Assembly: GCA_028017165.1 (NCBI GenBank)
Contig: CM051524.1
Coordinates: 25,932,001 to 25,996,000, forward strand
DNA from: Herpetospermum pedunculosum
Lineage: Eukaryota > Streptophyta > Magnoliopsida > Cucurbitales > Cucurbitaceae
Direction of reading: 5' to 3'
Length of the DNA stretch: 64,000 nt
The notes below the pieces were generated by a model. The model worked only from the letters and a program-made list of their open reading frames with translations, searched no databases and was not told where the DNA came from. The number at the start of each line of letters is the position of its first letter. The first letter of the stretch is position 1. This document shows positions 63,071-64,000 of this stretch, one piece after another. Both the position numbers and the translations under genes were made by a program.

Positions 63071-64000
63071 AACTCCCTCTTGGACTAAAACGTATGTGGT
63101 GTACATGTTGGTGGAGAAAACGAAATATCTCATATTTCTAGTTTACTCCCACTATCCTTACTGAACAACTCGGAGCCCTAAACACTTTAGGTATTTCTCA
63201 AACACTTTAGCCACGAGAAACATAGTAAACAAAACAACATGAAGTGCTGCGAAGAAACCATGTGACTATCACATCCTCTCAGAGCACTATACTTTGAGTT
63301 CAATTCATAATCTTTTCGCTGCTTCATAAACTGCAACAAAGCTTGACTATCAAATGAGAAATAAGCAATACAACTCTTGTATTTTATTCCTCCTTTTGCA
63401 CTTGACAAAACTTTAACCACATTTTATTTGACAGCTCCCACTAGCAATTTGTTCTTGCGATTCATATCAACCTGAATCTTTAGAACCAACAGAGCTAATG
63501 CAAGCTTATGAAAGAAATTACTCATTCATCATTCACAATGATTAAGAGTAGAACTATGAGAATTTATTAAGAAAGCTCTTACATTGATCAAATACTTGTC
63601 CAAAAAAATTTATCAATGCAATGTTCAAAAGCATAAGATTTAATTCGAAAATCAATCCTTATAATTCAAGATTTAAATACTAGATCCAATTCATAAATAA
63701 ATTAAATAAGCCTGCAAACGATTTGCTCTTAATCTTAAAAAATGAATCTTCCTGGTTGAGACTAATAGATACTCTATCAAGATTGTTAGCTTTATGAGCT
63801 TCAATCATACTATTTGTTTTGATGATAACAAACCTCTAACTTTCTAATGATTTTAGTGTTTCAAATTGTCCATAGCCTAGTTCTTATAAAGAAGATTCGA
63901 ATGCATCTTGAATCATTCGAATCCAAGTTCAGACAAGAAAGATAGTGACAAAAGAAGATGGAAGGCAAAATCCAATGTGGCGTTGACACGTGGCACTTTG
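63071..64000 (-). mobile_element. Element E: 3' interior of a minus-strand copia element (partial)
   Basis: Polypurine tract complement at 63071-63083, then AT-rich sequence with no recognisable RT or RNase H. A minus frame 63187-63420 has no known motif. Either a non-coding 3' interior or other DNA beyond an unseen boundary. Confidence 0.5.

Overview
The window is nuclear plant DNA, most likely from a cucurbit. The family assignment is an inference: the intron MITE near 16.1 kb is full of short 'tctatcagtgatagac'-like tracts that I associate with Cucurbitaceae, and the rest is generic dicot repeat content. Four-fifths or more of the window is LTR retrotransposon, much of it nested. There is one apparently intact host gene and one receptor-kinase pseudogene blown apart by insertions.

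Layout. 1-8080: a plus-strand Athila-type Ty3/gypsy element (Ath-1; pol, broken env-like gene, 3' LTR; 5' half outside the window), inserted into 8081-9181, an open reverse-transcriptase fragment on the minus strand. 9182-~14540: 3' half of a minus-strand gypsy element (A). 15163-17655: a two-exon host gene on the minus strand for a proline-rich protein, with a MITE in its intron. 17.7-22.6 kb: AT-rich intergenic DNA with a solo copia LTR, a 94-bp SINE and a poly(A)-tailed fragment. 22617-24293: 3' end of another minus gypsy element (B), cut by copia element C (24294 onward), itself cut by a solo copia LTR (26593-28371). 28988-34693: TG-1, a gag-protease-only gypsy element with target-site duplication (TSD) ACTCC. 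34714-35306 and 49022-49290: leucine-rich-repeat and kinase parts of one receptor-kinase pseudogene. Between them lie a Mutator-like MITE (35428-36037) and Ath-2 (36055-48857), a complete Athila element with TSD CTTTT, a 1837-codon gag-pol frame and a 606-codon env-like frame. 49552-62178: copia element D, decayed, with TG-2 (51715-59269, TSD CCTTT) inside its integrase region. 62179-64000: truncated LTR and 3' interior of a minus copia element (E) running off the right edge.

How the parts relate. Ath-2 encodes every protein needed for its own retrotransposition. TG-1 and TG-2 encode only Gag and protease but keep LTRs, a tRNA-Asp-type primer site and a polypurine tract, so they must borrow reverse transcriptase and integrase. 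The two LTRs of TG-2 show no base substitutions that I could see, so this kind of element moved very recently.

Most notable signal. The gypsy LTRs carry clusters of GC-rich 14-bp palindromes (AGCGCCTAGGCGCT, or the sister form AGCGTCGAGACGCT) just upstream of a TATA-like box. They are mostly paired with a 7-nt spacer, which gives a 21-bp period. The spacing recurs in several elements although palindrome and spacer sequences differ. Ath-2 carries a different palindrome (AATTGCGG-N3-CCGCAATT) in its LTRs, in its 3' interior and inside its gag-pol coding sequence. Further conserved foldable sites lie at both LTR ends of the A/B/TG type, before the polypurine tract, and just after the pol or protease frame.
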